Origin: Planctomycetota bacterium
GTDB taxonomy: Bacteria; Planctomycetota; UBA11346
Length of the DNA: 64,000 bases
Direction of reading: 5' to 3'
Assembly: GCA_013816485.1 (NCBI GenBank)
Contig: JACDEI010000004.1
Location: forward strand, 62,001-126,000
In this document: piece by piece, positions 44,656 to 52,879 of the stretch
Layout of the letters: every line of letters begins with the position of its first letter
Numbering within the stretch: the stretch's first letter is position 1
Position numbers and translations under genes: made by a program
The notes under the pieces: generated by a model
The model's input: the letters and a program-made list of their open reading frames with translations, nothing else
Told to the model about the DNA's origin: nothing
Database searches by the model: none

Positions 44656-44899
44656 CGACGACAAACGTCGGACGGCATGTTCTCCCGGTGCGGTCACCCA
44701 ATGGCCTGAAGCTAAGCCCGCCAGATCGAACAGGAGGAACGGAGGAACGGAGGAACGGAGGAACGGAGAAAGTCAGGGAGCGAGGGGATAGTCTCCTGTC
44801 TTCACCTCCGTTCCTCCGTTCCTCCGTTTCTCTTGTTCAAAGTGTTTTCTCAATTCTCAAAAGGCTTAGCTTTACTCTTTATTCCAATGGGCGATCACC
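44656..44899. other. gene-free stretch beside the intron
   Basis: Between the intron's presumed 5' end and the PIN gene no protein-coding gene is supported. It holds a small hairpin (CCGACG-ACAAA-CGTCGG, about 44656-44672) next to the candidate intron boundary, and the GGAGGAAC repeat palindrome at 44728-44838. Translations across it are repeat-derived. Confidence 0.6.
44728..44838. repeat. inverted GGAGGAAC 8-mer array
   Basis: The left arm (44728-44760) starts GAACAGGAGGAACGGAGGAA and carries about four GGAGGAAC units. The right arm (44806-44838) is the reverse complement with about 31 of 33 positions matching and ends in TTGTTC. The loop is 45 bases. It lies beside the intron and before the convergent end of the PIN gene. 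Confidence 0.92.
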
Positions 44900-45307
44900 T
44901 CATCCCGGAGGCGAGCTGCTGACCGGACAACCAGCAGCGGCCAACGGTCCCCACGTCCGCTCGCCGCTCCAGATCGCGCCGCCGCTGCGTTCGGCCACCG
45001 CCCATAACAGCGCCTGCCACGGACTCACGGTCCGACGCTGACGCCGCAGCATCTGGACCAGTTCGGCGGCACGCACGTGGTCATGGGACAACACCGTGAC
45101 ATCGGGAAAGCCGGACAGCACCCGCGTCAGTCGGGCGAACTGGCGATCGTCGCGCGTGCGCGCCAGCAACGCCTGACGCACCAGGCCGAAGAGGAACACC
45201 TGCCGGCGTTCGACACCATGTTTGAAACCATGCACCACCAGCGGGTCGGGATCCTGACGGCTGAAGGACTTGAGCCAGATGTCGAGATCAGGCAGGACTG
45301 GTTTCAT
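44900..45307 (-). CDS. PIN-domain-like protein
   Basis: A 135-residue protein with a PIN-like layout: VLPDLDIWLKSFSRQDP at the start (first acidic residues), a helical middle with a ~110-residue core, and QALLWAVAERSGGAIWSGERTWGPLAAAGCPV at the end, where VapC proteins carry the A-x-x-G-x-x-x-x-S/T-x-(D/E) stretch. Some catalytic acids are not in usual places, so activity is uncertain. Its ATG overlaps the UbiG-like stop by 4 bases, tying it to that gene and to the VapB-like gene further upstream. Confidence 0.7.
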   Translation of the reverse strand: MKPVLPDLDIWLKSFSRQDPDPLVVHGFKHGVERRQVFLFGLVRQALLARTRDDRQFARLTRVLSGFPDVTVLSHDHVRAAELVQMLRRQRRTVSPWQALLWAVAERSGGAIWSGERTWGPLAAAGCPVSSSPPG

Positions 45308-46029
45308 CGGGTCTCCAGCTTGCGCGCCGCGCCGATGTAGGTGATGGCGGTGTTGTCGTTGAAATGCACGTCGAGCGATCCGTCGCGGCGACGGCCGACG
45401 ACGTCGAAGCCGCGCAGCGTCAGGTCGGTGAAGCCGGCGTGGTCCAGGTGACCACGCATCTCCGCCGGCGTGATGAACATCCGCCAGTCATGGGTGCCAC
45501 GCGGGATGGTGCGTACCATGTGCTCAAGCACCCACACCACCACCATCCGCGCCAACCAGGTGCGGTTGATGGTGTCGAACAGCAGCCAGCCACCGGGCTT
45601 CAGTACGCGCGCACATTCCGCCAGCACCTGTGGCACCGACGGCACGTGCTCCAACACATCGACACACACCACCACGTCGACGCTGCCGTCGGCCAGGGCC
45701 AACGCACCGGCATCGCTACCGGCATACCCGATCGTCAGATCGCCAGCCGCATGCCGGCGGGCGACACGCAAGGACGGCAACGACCGGTCGACTCCGATGA
45801 CGCAGGAGCCACGCGCGGCCAGGACCTCCGCCGTCAGCCCCCCGCCACACCCCAGGTCGAGCACCCGCAGACCGGTCCACGAGGGAATGAAGCGGTCAAA
45901 GAAGCGGAACCGCGGCGGGTTGAGATGCCGCAAGGTGGCGAAGGGACCGACCGGCCGCCACCAGTGGTCGGCCTCTCGATCATAGATCCCGAGATCGTTG
46001 GGGGTCACCACCAGCGCCTTAGTCGACAT
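45304..46029 (-). CDS. ubiG: UbiG-like SAM-dependent methyltransferase
   Basis: About 241 residues, class I methyltransferase. Motif I is VLDLGCGGGLTAEVLAARG, followed by GVDRS, VVVCVDVLEHVP and RVLKPGGWLLFDTINRT; the later HDWRMFITPAEMRGHLDHAGF is typical of UbiG, the O-methyltransferase of ubiquinone synthesis. No other quinone gene is near. It overlaps the upstream VapB-like gene by 11 bases and the downstream PIN gene by 4, so it is translated as part of a three-gene unit. A quinone role is therefore uncertain. Confidence 0.82.
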   Translation of the reverse strand: MSTKALVVTPNDLGIYDREADHWWRPVGPFATLRHLNPPRFRFFDRFIPSWTGLRVLDLGCGGGLTAEVLAARGSCVIGVDRSLPSLRVARRHAAGDLTIGYAGSDAGALALADGSVDVVVCVDVLEHVPSVPQVLAECARVLKPGGWLLFDTINRTWLARMVVVWVLEHMVRTIPRGTHDWRMFITPAEMRGHLDHAGFTDLTLRGFDVVGRRRDGSLDVHFNDNTAITYIGAARKLETR

Positions 46030-46219
46030 CCGTCGTGGGACTGGCCGCGAGCTGCGAGACAAAGTCGATGGTTCCGAGGAACTCCAGTGCCTTCAATTGC
46101 TTACGATAGGCGATCGCCTCCGCCACAGCAGCGTCGACGGCTTCCCGTTTGCTGCGGAAATTGCCAAGCTGCATGAGCGCTTCGATGGCCCGGATGTCGA
46201 CGTCGAGGTTGGTTGCCAT
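46019..46219 (-). CDS. VapB-type antitoxin-like protein
   Basis: A 66-residue protein beginning MATNLDVDIRAIEALMQLG followed by FRSKREAVDAAVAEAIAYRK, the usual VapB pattern: a short strand, then two helices able to dimerise and bind DNA, and a variable tail for toxin binding. Normally a PIN toxin would follow directly; here a UbiG-like gene comes first and the PIN gene third. The upstream side holds the 12-mer repeats before sucA. Confidence 0.8.
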   Translation of the reverse strand: MATNLDVDIRAIEALMQLGNFRSKREAVDAAVAEAIAYRKQLKALEFLGTIDFVSQLAASPTTDVD

Positions 46220-46337
46220 GTCCGCACAATAGATTGTGCGACTTGGCAGGCAAGCCGGCAACTCGCCATTGCGGCTTTGCAGCGTCTTCTGCATAGTCGC
46301 CGTCCTACGTCGTAAACATCTGCGCGTCCGCAAGCTC

Positions 46338-46409
46338 TTCGCACAAGCATTCGCACAAGCATTCGCACAAGCCTTCGCGCAAGCCTTCGCGCAAGCCTTC
46401 GCGCAAATC
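46338..46409. repeat. six 12-mer tandem repeats upstream of sucA
   Basis: Six head-to-tail units of TTCGCACAAGCA, drifting to TTCGCGCAAGCC, fill 46338-46409. They are open in the sucA frame and would read (Phe-Ala-Gln-Ala)n, but lie before the likely sucA ATG. No inverted arm. The gap 46220-46457 holds no other feature I can support. Confidence 0.9.
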
Positions 46410-46457
46410 ACCACGCGGGCTGCCTCCAGATCATCACCGTTCCTTCTCGAGGACCCC

Positions 46458-49247
46458 ATGGCCGCTCCCATCTCCTTCGCCTCGGTGACGAACCTCCAGC
46501 ACCTCGAGGACATGTACGCCAAGTGGCAGGCCGACCCCACGAGCGTCGACCGCGACTGGCAGACCTTCTTTGCCGGTTTCGATCTGGGTGTCGCGCGACC
46601 GGCGCAAGGTGCGGACGAGGTCTCTGGTGGATATGCCGTGGTGGCCAACACCCCGACGCCCGGACGCGTCGATCAGCAGCGCGCCGACGGCCTGATCTAT
46701 GCCTACCGCGACATCGGCCACCTGACCTGCAACCTCGACCCCCTCGATCTCGCCAACACGCCTGAGCATCCCAACCTCCAGCTGGAGGCCTACGGGCTGA
46801 GCGATGCCGATCTCGAACGCGAATACGCCTGCGACACCATCTATGGTATGGGCAAGCGCGCCCCCCTGGGTCAAATCGTCGCCCATCTCAAGGCCACCTA
46901 CTGCGGCACCATCGCGGTCGAGTACCAGCACATCCAGGATCGTGAGGTCCGTCACTGGATGCGCCGCGAAGTTGAGACCGGCCGCAACCAGCCGGTACTG
47001 ACCAAGGACGAGAAGCGCCGCATCCTGATGAAACTCAACCAGGCCGAGATGCTGGAGAGCTTCATCCACACCAAGTTCCTCGGTCAGAAACGTTTCTCGC
47101 TCGAAGGTGGCGAGGCCACCATCCCCGCGCTCGACACCGTGCTGGAACTCGCTCCAGAACTCGGCGCCAAGGAAGTGGTGATGGGCATGGCCCACCGCGG
47201 CCGTCTGAACGTGCTGTGCAACATCATGAACAAGTCCTACGAGGAGGTGTTCACCGAGTTCGAAGGCAGCTACGACATCAATGAGTTGCAGGGCGACGGT
47301 GACGTGAAGTACCACATGGGCTTCAGCAGCGACTTCGTGAACTCGAAGGGCAAGACACTGCACCTGACGCTCACTGCCAATCCGAGCCACCTGGAAGCCG
47401 TCGATCCGGTCATCCTCGGTCGTGCACGCGGCAAACAGCGCCAGCACAAGGACACCCTCGGTCGCGGCTCCGTCCTCCCCATCATCATCCACGGCGACGC
47501 GGCGATGGCCGGCCAAGGCTTGGTGATGGAAGTATTCCAGCTCAGCCAGCTCGAAGGCTACACCACCGGCGGCACCATCCACTTGGTGACCAACAACCAG
47601 ATCGGTTTCACCACGCTGCCGGATGACGCGCGTTCGACGCGTTACTGCACCGACATCGCCAAGATGGTCGACGCGCCGATCTTCCACGTGAACGGCGACG
47701 ACGTCGAGGCGGTGGTGCATTGCATGAAGCTCGCCACGCGTTTCCGCCAGGAATTCAAACGCGATGTGGTGGTCGACATCGTCTGTTACCGCCGTCACGG
47801 CCACAACGAAACCGACGAGCCGAACTTCACCCAGCCGCAGATGTACGCGCGCATCGCCGAACATCCACGCGTCAGCCAGATCTACACCAAGCAGTTGTTG
47901 GAGCGCAACGACATCAAGCAGGAAGAAGCGGAGGCCATCGCCACCATCTTCCAAAATCAGCTCCAGGATGCCCTCAACACCGTGAAGGTGAAGCCGGCGA
48001 AGCTCACCCGCAGCCGCTTCACCGGCGTGTGGTCGGGCATCTCCAACACCTACACCCACGATGCAGTCGATACCGGCGTGAGCGAGGCGATCCTTGACCA
48101 GGTCGGCAAGGCGATCTCGACCTGGCCGGCAGACTTCAACATCCATCCCAAGATCAAGACCCTGGCAGAAAACCGCGGCAAGATCATCTCGTCGCGCAGC
48201 CGCGTCGACTGGGCGCTCGCTGAGTTGCTCGCGGTCGGCACCTTGCTGGTCCAGGGCACGCCCGCGCGCCTGTCCGGTCAGGACTGCCGTCGCGGTACGT
48301 TCAGCCAGCGCCACGCTTATTGGTACGATGTGAAGAGCCGCCAGAGCTACGCACCGCTCGACCACATCACCGACGGCCAGGCGAAGTTCTGCGTCTACAA
48401 CAGTCCGTTATCCGAAGCGGCGGTGCTCGGCTTCGACTACGGCTATTCGATCAGCGAACCGAAGATGCTGATTATCTGGGAAGCCCAGTTCGGCGACTTC
48501 GTCAACGGTGCGCAGGTGATCATCGACCAGTTCCTCAGCTCCAGCGAAAGCAAATGGGGCCGCGTCTCCGGTCTGGTGATGATGCTGCCGCACGGCCAGG
48601 AAGGCATGGGCCCGGAGCACAGCTCCGCCCGTCTGGAACGGTTCCTTCAGGCCTGCGCCGAAGACAACATGCAGGTCGCCTACTGCTCGACCGCAGCGCA
48701 GCACTTCCACATCCTGCGCCGGCAGATGATGCGCGGCTTCCGCAAGCCGCTCATCCTGATGACGCCCAAGAGCCACCTGCGTTCGAAGATCGCTTCGAGC
48801 GACTTCCAGGACTTCGTCGGTGGTCGTTTCCGCGAAGTGCTGATCGATCCCTCGCCGAAGAAAGCCAAGCGCGTGGTCATCGCCACCGGCAAAGTCGTGC
48901 ACGACCTCAACGAGCGCATTGCGGCGGACAAGATCGAAGACGTCACCGTGGTGCGCGTGGAGCAACTCTACCCGTTACACGAACGCATGCTCAAGAAGGC
49001 CCTGTCGGGCTTCGATCCCGGCGTCGAGTTTGTGTGGTGTCAGGAAGAGCCACAGAACATGGGCGCGTGGAGTTACATCGCGCCCGCTCTGCGTCACATG
49101 CTGGGCAAGGACATCCGTTACGCCGGCCGCGAGGCCGCCGCCAGCCCGGCACCGGGCAGCAGCGCGTTGTTCCAACTCGAACAGGAGCAGCTCATCTCGT
49201 CTGCTCTCGGTATCGAGGCGCGCAAGCTGACCAAGGGCCATCACTGA
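46458..49247 (+). CDS. sucA: 2-oxoglutarate dehydrogenase E1 component
   Basis: A 929-residue thiamine-diphosphate enzyme, close to the 933 of E. coli. It decarboxylates 2-oxoglutarate and succinylates the E2 lipoyl group. The N-terminal E2-docking stretch is LEDMYAKWQADPTSVDRDWQTFF. Landmarks include GMAHRGRLNVLCNI, the ThDP-binding HGDAAMAGQGLVMEVFQLS, and GHNETDEPNFTQPQMY; the C-terminal half has LLPHGQEGMGPEHSS-type residues. Start ATG 46458 is preceded by GAGGA; a repeat-derived extension upstream is rejected. First of the odh operon. Confidence 0.96.
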   Translation: MAAPISFASVTNLQHLEDMYAKWQADPTSVDRDWQTFFAGFDLGVARPAQGADEVSGGYAVVANTPTPGRVDQQRADGLIYAYRDIGHLTCNLDPLDLANTPEHPNLQLEAYGLSDADLEREYACDTIYGMGKRAPLGQIVAHLKATYCGTIAVEYQHIQDREVRHWMRREVETGRNQPVLTKDEKRRILMKLNQAEMLESFIHTKFLGQKRFSLEGGEATIPALDTVLELAPELGAKEVVMGMAHRGRLNVLCNIMNKSYEEVFTEFEGSYDINELQGDGDVKYHMGFSSDFVNSKGKTLHLTLTANPSHLEAVDPVILGRARGKQRQHKDTLGRGSVLPIIIHGDAAMAGQGLVMEVFQLSQLEGYTTGGTIHLVTNNQIGFTTLPDDARSTRYCTDIAKMVDAPIFHVNGDDVEAVVHCMKLATRFRQEFKRDVVVDIVCYRRHGHNETDEPNFTQPQMYARIAEHPRVSQIYTKQLLERNDIKQEEAEAIATIFQNQLQDALNTVKVKPAKLTRSRFTGVWSGISNTYTHDAVDTGVSEAILDQVGKAISTWPADFNIHPKIKTLAENRGKIISSRSRVDWALAELLAVGTLLVQGTPARLSGQDCRRGTFSQRHAYWYDVKSRQSYAPLDHITDGQAKFCVYNSPLSEAAVLGFDYGYSISEPKMLIIWEAQFGDFVNGAQVIIDQFLSSSESKWGRVSGLVMMLPHGQEGMGPEHSSARLERFLQACAEDNMQVAYCSTAAQHFHILRRQMMRGFRKPLILMTPKSHLRSKIASSDFQDFVGGRFREVLIDPSPKKAKRVVIATGKVVHDLNERIAADKIEDVTVVRVEQLYPLHERMLKKALSGFDPGVEFVWCQEEPQNMGAWSYIAPALRHMLGKDIRYAGREAAASPAPGSSALFQLEQEQLISSALGIEARKLTKGHH

Positions 49248-49258
49248 ACCAACAAACA

Positions 49259-49370
49259 GCTACGAGCTACGAGCTACGAGCTGCGAGTCTGAATCACCAA
49301 ACCACCATCGAACATCCGCGCGCTGCCTTCGCTGCCCAACTCGCAGCTCGCAGCCCGCAGCTCGGAGCTC
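49259..49370. repeat. inverted GAGCTACG 8-mer array between sucA and sucB
   Basis: Left arm 49259-49289 (AGCTACGAGCTACGAGCTAC...) and right arm 49340-49370 pair at about 27 of 31 positions. The hairpin fills the 126-base spacer. The sucB ribosome binding site GGAG (49365-49368) is inside the right arm, so the folded form would mask it. Confidence 0.9.
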
Positions 49371-49373
49371 CCA

Positions 49374-50573
49374 ATGCCTTTTGACGTGAAGATCCCCGCG
49401 GTCGGCGAATCCATTGCCGAAGGAACCCTGTCCCGTTGGCTGGTCGCCGACGGCGCGATCGTCACTGACAGCACCCCGCTGTTCGAACTGGAAACCGACA
49501 AGATCACCACCGAGGTCCAGGCCGGCGCTGCCGGTAAGGTTTCGTTCAAGGTCAAGGAAGGCACCGTGCTGCCGATCGGCGCGCTGGTCGCCGCGATCGA
49601 CACCAGCGTTGCCGCACCGGCAGCCGCGCCTGCACCAGCCAAACCAGCCGCGCCCGCACCCGCTGCCGCTGTACCTGTACCGGCCGCTCAACCACTCAGT
49701 CCCGCGGTGAAACAACTCGTCGCCGACAACAACGTCGACCCGTCGAAGATCGCCGGCTCCGGCAAAGACGGCCGCGTGACCAAGGGCGACGTGCTCCAGG
49801 GCCTGAGCGCACCGTCGACCCCGAGCACCGCACCAGCGTCCATTGCCGCTTCGTCCCCGGCTCCTGCCATGACCGGCGGCACCTCGCGCAAGCGCATGAG
49901 CACGCTGCGTCAGCGCATCGCCAGCCGCCTGGTCCAAGCCCAGCATACCGCCGCGATCCTGACGACCTTCAATGAGATCGACATGGGTGCCTGCATGGAC
50001 CTGCGCAAGAAGTACAAAGAGGAGTTCGAGAAGAAGAACAGCATCGGCCTCGGCTTCATGTCGTTCTTCACCATCGCCGCGGTCAAGGCGCTGCAGAAGT
50101 ACCCGCTGATCAACAGCCAGATCGACGGTACCGACATCGTCGGTTTCGACGGCGTGCACATGGGCGTCGCAGTCGGCACCGAAAAAGGATTGGTCGTCCC
50201 CGTGCTGCGCAACGCCGAGAAGATGTCCTTCGCCGACATCGAGAAGGCGATCAAAACCGCGGCACTGAAAGCCCGCGATGGCAAGCTGACCATCGACGAC
50301 ATGCAGGGCGGCACCTTCACCATCACCAACGGTGGTGTCTACGGCAGCCTGATGTCGACCCCGATCATCAACCCACCACAGTCGGGCATCCTCGGCCTGC
50401 ACGCGATCAAGGAACGCCCCATGGCCGTGAACGGCCAAGTGGTCATCCGCCCGATGATGTACGTCGCGCTCAGCTACGACCACCGCATCGTCGACGGCGC
50501 CGAAGCCGTCGGCTTCCTGGTGCGCATCAAGGAACTGATCGAGGCACCGGAGAAGCTGCTGCTCGGTCTGTGA
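49374..50573 (+). CDS. sucB: dihydrolipoamide succinyltransferase E2
   Basis: A 399-residue E2 of the 2-oxoglutarate dehydrogenase complex. One N-terminal lipoyl domain with the modified Lys43 in [12 protein letters not shown], an Ala/Pro-rich hinge, an E1/E3-binding domain ([20 protein letters not shown]), and the acyltransferase core ending with catalytic [15 protein letters not shown] (His370, Asp374). Length matches the family. The ribosome binding site sits in a hairpin arm, which may limit its translation relative to sucA. Confidence 0.96.
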   Translation: MPFDVKIPAVGESIAEGTLSRWLVADGAIVTDSTPLFELETDKITTEVQAGAAGKVSFKVKEGTVLPIGALVAAIDTSVAAPAAAPAPAKPAAPAPAAAVPVPAAQPLSPAVKQLVADNNVDPSKIAGSGKDGRVTKGDVLQGLSAPSTPSTAPASIAASSPAPAMTGGTSRKRMSTLRQRIASRLVQAQHTAAILTTFNEIDMGACMDLRKKYKEEFEKKNSIGLGFMSFFTIAAVKALQKYPLINSQIDGTDIVGFDGVHMGVAVGTEKGLVVPVLRNAEKMSFADIEKAIKTAALKARDGKLTIDDMQGGTFTITNGGVYGSLMSTPIINPPQSGILGLHAIKERPMAVNGQVVIRPMMYVALSYDHRIVDGAEAVGFLVRIKELIEAPEKLLLGL

Positions 50574-50592
50574 TAGAAGGCAGGACAACCAG

Positions 50593-50634
50593 CCGCAGAG
50601 GCGCAGAGGTTGGAGGAGGGCCGCAGAGCAGAGG
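50593..50634. repeat. left inverted repeat of the GxxExxY locus
   Basis: A CCGCAGAGGCGCAGAGG-type segment that is the near-perfect reverse complement (about 35 of 38 bases) of the repeat units on the right of the gene at 51036-51247. It begins 20 bases after the sucB stop. Confidence 0.88.
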
Positions 50635-50644
50635 ACAAGTAGGA

Positions 50645-51031
50645 ATGCCGGAGAATCTCAATCATCTGACCGAGGCCGTGATCGGGGCAGCGATTGAGAT
50701 TCACCGGGCGCTTGGCCCTGGTCTGCTAGAATCGGTTTATGAACGGGCCATGGGAATTGAGCTGAACGAACGGGGCATCCCGTTCGAAACCCAGGTTCAG
50801 GTTCCCATTGCTTACAAAGGCCAATCCGCTGGTGATCTGCGACTCGACCTCCTGGTTGATCAACGATTGGTGGTGGAACTCAAGGCAATCGATGCGTTGG
50901 CCGCCCTCCATCAAGCCCAAGTCCTCTCCTACCTGCGTGCCACCAACCTCACTCTCGGCCTGTTGATCAACTTCAACGTCACCCAACTCGTCCGCGGCAT
51001 CAAACGCATCTCGCTCAACCACCCCACCTAA
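50645..51031 (+). CDS. GxxExxY protein
   Basis: A 128-residue member of the GxxExxY family, named after the motif seen here in ALGPGLLESVYERAMGIEL. The core then shows DLRLDLLVDQRLVVELKAID, with Asp and Glu-x-Lys placed as in PD-(D/E)XK nucleases, and a C-terminal LGLLINFNV strand. Function is unknown; a nuclease or nucleic-acid-binding role is inferred from the fold. ATG 50645 has TAGGA just upstream. The gene splits the sucB-lpd interval and lies between inverted repeats, so it looks like cargo or driver of a small element. Confidence 0.9.
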   Translation: MPENLNHLTEAVIGAAIEIHRALGPGLLESVYERAMGIELNERGIPFETQVQVPIAYKGQSAGDLRLDLLVDQRLVVELKAIDALAALHQAQVLSYLRATNLTLGLLINFNVTQLVRGIKRISLNHPT

Positions 51032-51035
51032 CCAT

Positions 51036-51247
51036 CTCTGCGGCCCTCCTCTCACCTCTGCGTCTGCGACTACCGAACCACTCCACTGCAACCCTGTCTT
51101 CCCCACCTGACTCCGCTCTGCGGCCCTCCTCTCACCTCTGCGTCTCTGCGGCTACCGAACCACTCCACTGCAACCCTGTCTTCCCCACCTGACTCCGCTC
51201 TGCGGCCCTCCTCTCACCTCTGCGTCTCTGCGGCTACCGAGCCACCC
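51036..51247. repeat. right-hand 80-82 base tandem repeat of the GxxExxY locus
   Basis: Units start at 51036, 51116 and 51198 with CTCTGCGGCCCTCCTCTCAC. The first is 80 bases (a 2-base deletion), the second 82, and the third is about 50. Each begins with the complement of the left repeat 50593-50634 and continues with ~45 unique bases (ACCACTCCACTGCAACCCTG...). Near identity of copies implies recent duplication. Confidence 0.92.
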
Positions 51248-51276
51248 CACGGTGACTAGCCCCACGAAAGGCCTCC

Positions 51277-52692
51277 ATGTCCACTTTCGATCTCATCATC
51301 ATCGGCGCCGGTCCCGGCGGTTACGTCTGTGCGATCCGTGCGGCGCAACTCGGCATGAAGGTTGCTATCGTCGAGAAACGTGTCGCTGGTCCCAAGGTCC
51401 GCCTCGGCGGCACTTGTCTGAACGTCGGCTGTATCCCGTCAAAAGCATTGCTGGATTCGTCAGAACGTTTCGCCGACGCCGGCAAGAACTTCGCTGAACA
51501 CGGCATCGTAGTGAGCAAGCCGACCATCGACGTCACCGCACTAATGAAGCGCAAGGACAAGGTCGTCGGCGGTCTGGTCGACGGCATCTCGTTCCTGATG
51601 AAGAAGAACAAGGTCGAGGTCCTCATCGGCACCGGCGTGCTCAAAGCTGCTGGTCAGGTGAGCGTCACCGGCGCCGATGGCACCGTGACCGAGCACACCG
51701 CGAAAAACGTCGTGCTCGCCACCGGTTCGGTGCCGATCGACCTGCCGTTCCTCAAGCAGGACGGCGTGACGGTGGTGAACAGCGATCAGGCCATCGCCTT
51801 TGATAAAGTCCCCGAACACCTGCTGGTGGTCGGCGGCGGCGTCATCGGCCTGGAAATGGGCAGCGTGTGGGCGCGCCTCGGCGCCAAGGTCACCGTCGTG
51901 GAGTTTCTGCCGCAGATCTGTCCGTTCCTCGACGCCGATGTGGCCAAGGAATTACAGAAGTCGCTGACCAAGCAGGGCATCACGTTCAGCCTGGAAACGA
52001 AAGTCACCGGCGTGGCGCTCACGGACGGCCAGGCGACGCTGAGCGCCACCGACAAAGAAGGAAAGGCCGTCAGCTTCACCGGCGACAAGGTGTTGGTATC
52101 GGTCGGTCGTCGTCCGCTCGTTGAAGGCGCTGGCCTGGAAGACGCGGGCGTCGCGCTGACCGACAAGAAACGCGTGAAGACCGACCACGACTTCCGCACC
52201 AACCTGCCTGGCGTGTACGCCATCGGCGACCTGATCGATGGTCCGATGCTCGCCCATAAGGCTGAGGAGGAAGGCGTCGCCCTCGCCGAACTGTTGGCTG
52301 GCCACAAGAACACCCTCGATCACCACCTGATCCCCAACGTGGTCTACACTCATCCGGAAGTGGCAACCGTCGGCTCGACCGAAGCGCAACTCACGCAGGC
52401 CGGTCGCGCGATCAAAATCGGCAAGTTCGGCTTCATCGCCAACGGCCGTGCCAAGGCCGCTGGTGAGAGTGAAGGCTTCGTCAAAATCATCGCCGACGCC
52501 AAGACTGATCGAGTCCTTGGTGCGTCCATTATCGGCCCGCGTGCCAGCGATTTGCTGGCCGAGATCACCGCCGTGATGGCCTTCGGCGGTGCGAGCGAGG
52601 ACATCGCCCGTACCTGCCATGCGCACCCGACTTTCAGCGAAGCGGTGAAGGAAGCGGCGCTCGACGTACTGGGACGCGCGTTGCACGCGTAG
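51277..52692 (+). CDS. lpd: dihydrolipoamide dehydrogenase E3
   Basis: A 471-residue FAD enzyme that reoxidises the lipoyl groups of E2 with NAD. FAD-binding IIIGAGPGGYVCAIRAA, redox disulfide GGTCLNVGCIPSKALL (Cys47, Cys52), NAD-binding VVGGGVIGLEMGSVWARLG, and the C-terminal catalytic CHAHPTFSEA. It ends the sucA-sucB-lpd set, displaced about 700 bases from sucB by the GxxExxY insertion, so it may now need its own promoter. Confidence 0.96.
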   Translation: MSTFDLIIIGAGPGGYVCAIRAAQLGMKVAIVEKRVAGPKVRLGGTCLNVGCIPSKALLDSSERFADAGKNFAEHGIVVSKPTIDVTALMKRKDKVVGGLVDGISFLMKKNKVEVLIGTGVLKAAGQVSVTGADGTVTEHTAKNVVLATGSVPIDLPFLKQDGVTVVNSDQAIAFDKVPEHLLVVGGGVIGLEMGSVWARLGAKVTVVEFLPQICPFLDADVAKELQKSLTKQGITFSLETKVTGVALTDGQATLSATDKEGKAVSFTGDKVLVSVGRRPLVEGAGLEDAGVALTDKKRVKTDHDFRTNLPGVYAIGDLIDGPMLAHKAEEEGVALAELLAGHKNTLDHHLIPNVVYTHPEVATVGSTEAQLTQAGRAIKIGKFGFIANGRAKAAGESEGFVKIIADAKTDRVLGASIIGPRASDLLAEITAVMAFGGASEDIARTCHAHPTFSEAVKEAALDVLGRALHA

Positions 52693-52703
52693 GGGATTGC
52701 CAC

Positions 52704-52830
52704 GGTCCGGGGTCCGGGGTCCGGGGTCATGGCGCTAGACGCGCCGCCCACGCCAAGCTGCAGAGCACCTCGGGACGCGGGTAAACGAATCGCGCGATGC
52801 ACCGGACCCCCGGACCCCGGACCCCGGACC
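52704..52830. repeat. inverted GGTCCGGG 8-mer array between lpd and dnaX
   Basis: Three GGTCCGGG units at 52704-52728 face their reverse complement at 52805-52830 (25 against 26 bases, one extra C). The loop is 76 bases. Further GGACCC units follow to about 52860. It begins 12 bases after the lpd stop. Confidence 0.92.
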
Positions 52831-52879
52831 CTCCGGACCCTCCCTTGCCCACCCGGACCCCTGGCCACCATCCCAGGCA

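Noticed and set aside
44634..45041. Plus-strand frame across the GGAGGAAC array
   Set aside because: Mostly repeat translation and the shadow of the PIN gene; no conserved segment.
45304..46029. UbiG-like gene as proof of ubiquinone synthesis
   Set aside because: No other quinone gene is present and UbiG-like folds serve other acceptors.
46236..46457. SucA starting at GTG 46236 with FAQA repeats
   Set aside because: Family homologues start at the later ATG with GAGGA; extension is low-complexity repeat.
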